A DNA stretch of 64,000 nt from Kosakonia cowanii JCM 10956 = DSM 18146 (GTDB lineage Bacteria; Pseudomonadota; Gammaproteobacteria; Enterobacterales; Enterobacteriaceae): contig NZ_CP019445.1 in assembly GCF_001975225.1 (NCBI RefSeq), forward strand, positions 2,790,001 to 2,854,000. The letters run 5' to 3'. Numbering within the stretch: the first letter of the stretch is position 1; each line of letters starts with the position of its first letter. This document shows positions 62,340-64,000 of the stretch, piece after piece. The translations under genes were made by a program, and so were the position numbers. The notes beneath the pieces were generated by a model that was not told the origin of the DNA, ran no database searches, and worked only from the letters and a program-made list of their open reading frames with translations.

Positions 62340-62441
62340 CAATTACCTGCCATTGTTAAGAGGGTGAAAAGCCGTTGCGCTGTGCTACCATTTGCGCGGG
62401 ACTCTTTCCCTCAATTCAGTTAGTTAATACATGGACTGTCA

Positions 62442-63209
62442 ATGAAAAAAACAATGATTTTTAGCTGCCTCGTAGCAGCAACGCTTGTCTCTGGTTGTAA
62501 GAACATGGGTGGTATTGATACGGATGCGCTGACCAAATCCGGTATGTCTGCTTATAAAGCGGCGACGCTGAGCGACGCGGATGTGAAAACGCTTTCTGAG
62601 CAGTCATGTGCTGAGATGGACAAGCAAAACACCATCGCGCCTGCATCGAGCACCTACGCGAAGCGTCTGAACAAGATTGCTAAAGCGCTGGGCAACAACA
62701 TCGATGGCACGCCAGTCACTTACAAAGTCTATATGACCAAAGAAGTGAACGCGTGGGCGATGGCGAACGGCTGTATTCGTGTCTATAGCGGTCTGATGGA
62801 CATGATGACCAACAACGAAGTTGAAGCGGTTCTGGGCCATGAAATGGGCCACGTTGCGCTGGGTCATAGCCGTAAAGCGATGCAAACCGCGTATGCCACA
62901 CTGGCCGCGCGTGATGCGATCTCCGCCAGCAGCGCGGCAGGTGCACAGCTCTCCCAGTCTCAGCTGGGCGATCTGGGTGAGAACCTGATCAACTCTGCCT
63001 TCTCCCGTAGCCAGGAGTCCGCAGCGGATGATTTCTCCTACGATCTGCTGAAAAAACGTAACATCAGCCGTCAGGGTCTGGTTACCAGCTTTGACAAGCT
63101 GGCGAAGCTGGATGCCGGTTCTGAGAAATCGATGTTTGATTCTCACCCGCCGTCAGCTGAGCGTGCGAAGCATATCCGCGACCGTATCGCCGCAGATAGC
63201 AAGAAGTAA
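62442..63209 (+). CDS. ycaL: M48 metalloprotease lipoprotein YcaL
   Basis: Outer-membrane lipoprotein of the M48 zinc metalloprotease family (relative of LoiP and BepA); in E. coli YcaL degrades stalled LptD on the BAM complex. It has 255 residues (E. coli 254). The lipobox LVSGC places Cys19 as the lipidated residue; the protease motif HEMGH (H133, E134, H137) lies in VLGHEMGHVALGHS, and the third ligand is the Glu in RSQESAADDFS. Confidence 0.95.
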   Translation: MKKTMIFSCLVAATLVSGCKNMGGIDTDALTKSGMSAYKAATLSDADVKTLSEQSCAEMDKQNTIAPASSTYAKRLNKIAKALGNNIDGTPVTYKVYMTKEVNAWAMANGCIRVYSGLMDMMTNNEVEAVLGHEMGHVALGHSRKAMQTAYATLAARDAISASSAAGAQLSQSQLGDLGENLINSAFSRSQESAADDFSYDLLKKRNISRQGLVTSFDKLAKLDAGSEKSMFDSHPPSAERAKHIRDRIAADSKK

Positions 63210-63218
63210 GTTTTATTC

Positions 63219-63240
63219 CGGGCTGGTGCAAATCAGCCCG
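63219..63240. terminator. Hairpin after ycaL
   Basis: Seven-base stem CGGGCTG / CAGCCCG with an eight-base loop, starting ten bases past the ycaL stop. It lacks a T-run, so its role as a terminator is uncertain. Confidence 0.4.
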
Positions 63241-63323
63241 TACTCCCGCGCAATTAATCTACACTCAGCCTCATACTCTTTCGTTATTCGCACGCAGCAG
63301 TAACTTTCGTGCGCGTTGGCGCG

Positions 63324-63329
63324 TATAAT
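63324..63329 (+). promoter_or_regulatory. Candidate -10 element upstream of cmk
   Basis: Perfect TATAAT in the 163-bp ycaL-cmk gap, with no good -35 at 16-18 bases; transcription would start about 40 bases before cmk, allowing a start separate from ycaL. Confidence 0.4.
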
Positions 63330-63372
63330 GCGCGGCGTTATATAACGATATGCCTTGATTAAGGAGAAAAAG

Positions 63373-64000
63373 ATGACGGCAATTGCCCCGGTAATCACCA
63401 TTGATGGGCCAAGCGGTGCGGGAAAAGGCACGCTTTGCAAGGCAATGGCGGAAGCGTTGCAATGGCATCTGTTAGATTCAGGCGCAATTTATCGTGTGCT
63501 GGCGCTGGCCGCACTGCATCATCACGTTGATGTCTCTTCGGAAGATGTACTGGTGCCGCTCGCCGTGCACCTTGATGTGCGTTTTGTCTCAACCGACGGT
63601 CATCTGGAAGTGATCCTCGAAGGCGAAGATGTCAGCGGCGAAATTCGTACCCAGGAAGTGGCCAATGCCGCGTCGCAGATTGCTGCGTTCCCGCGCGTGC
63701 GTGAGGCGCTGTTGCGTCGCCAGCGCGCCTTCCGTGAAGCGCCCGGTCTTATTGCCGATGGCCGCGATATGGGCACGGTGGTTTTCCCCGATGCGCCGGT
63801 AAAAATTTTCCTCGACGCCTCGGCGGACGAGCGTGCGCATCGCCGCATGCTACAGTTGCAGGAGAAGGGCTTTAGTGTTAACTTTGAACGCCTTTTGGCT
63901 GAGATAAAGGAACGAGACGACCGCGATCGTAATCGTCCTGTTGCACCGCTGGTTCCCGCTGCCGATGCTTTAGTGCTGGATTCTACCCGCTTAAGCATTG
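63373..64000 (+). CDS. cmk: Cytidylate kinase Cmk (partial, 3' end beyond window)
   Basis: Phosphorylates CMP and dCMP using ATP. The first 209 codons are present (E. coli total 227). The P-loop [12 protein letters not shown] is at residues 9-20, followed by [16 protein letters not shown], the [19 protein letters not shown] segment and the lid region [16 protein letters not shown] good Shine-Dalgarno (AAGGAG) lies seven bases before the ATG. In K-12 rpsA follows. Confidence 0.97.
   Translation, partial: MTAIAPVITIDGPSGAGKGTLCKAMAEALQWHLLDSGAIYRVLALAALHHHVDVSSEDVLVPLAVHLDVRFVSTDGHLEVILEGEDVSGEIRTQEVANAASQIAAFPRVREALLRRQRAFREAPGLIADGRDMGTVVFPDAPVKIFLDASADERAHRRMLQLQEKGFSVNFERLLAEIKERDDRDRNRPVAPLVPAADALVLDSTRLSI

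Overview
This window is a stretch of enterobacterial chromosome. Nearly every gene is a full-length match in length and motifs to an Escherichia coli K-12 gene, in the same order as the K-12 ybjN to cmk segment. GC-rich codon use, REP/BIME palindromes of the gccggatggcggc type and several differences from K-12 point to an Enterobacteriaceae member outside Escherichia, in the Enterobacter/Kosakonia/Leclercia neighbourhood. I cannot name the species from sequence alone.

Layout. 1-5.2 kb: end of ybjN, the putrescine importer potFGHI and ybjO. 5.2-9.1 kb: the 23S rRNA methylase rlmC, then a YdeP-family molybdopterin oxidoreductase not present here in K-12, then a BIME. 9.1-12.9 kb: arginine uptake (artJ and artPIQM) with ARG boxes. 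13-15.1 kb: lipoprotein ybjP, amidase amiD and a small exported WG-motif protein. 15.1-20.4 kb: ybjS, and the poxB-ltaE-ybjT run. 20.5-24.9 kb: a DoxX-family membrane protein, a second BIME, the NO-responsive hcp-hcr pair behind an NsrR-type palindrome, and the lysine exporter lysO. 25-31.1 kb: the OLD-family nuclease ybjD, ybjX, macAB and cspD.

31.1-36.4 kb is the least ordinary part. An AT-rich leader precedes a secreted lipase that resembles the zinc-containing Staphylococcus/Geobacillus lipases (family I.5/I.6), set between cspD and clpS. After clpSA there is a nested inverted repeat and an unrecognised 61-residue exported four-cysteine peptide, where K-12 carries the tRNA gene serW.

36.4-43.4 kb: infA, aat, cydDC, trxB, lrp. 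43.5-51.1 kb: ftsK (with a 72-bp tandem repeat in its linker), lolA, rarA, serS. 51.4-64 kb: ycaD, then the anaerobic formate unit focA-pflB-pflA, ycaO, ycaP, serC-aroA, ycaL and the start of cmk. pflB is broken by a single missing base in a homopolymer; restoring it gives exactly the 760-residue enzyme, so a sequencing error is as likely as a real mutation.

Functional themes are polyamine, arginine and lysine transport, anaerobic/nitrosative metabolism (hcp-hcr, focA-pfl, cydDC), proteolysis (clpSA), envelope maintenance (amiD, lolA, macAB, ycaL) and core chromosome functions (ftsK, lrp, rarA, serS, infA). Relative to K-12 I do not find aqpZ (lysO-ybjD gap), serW (clpA-infA gap) or dmsABC/ycaC (serS-ycaD gap). 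I saw no CRISPR array, insertion sequence, rRNA or tRNA gene. No convincing new multi-gene system is present; the best leads are the lipase, the small cysteine peptide with its structured upstream region, and the lysO ARG box.
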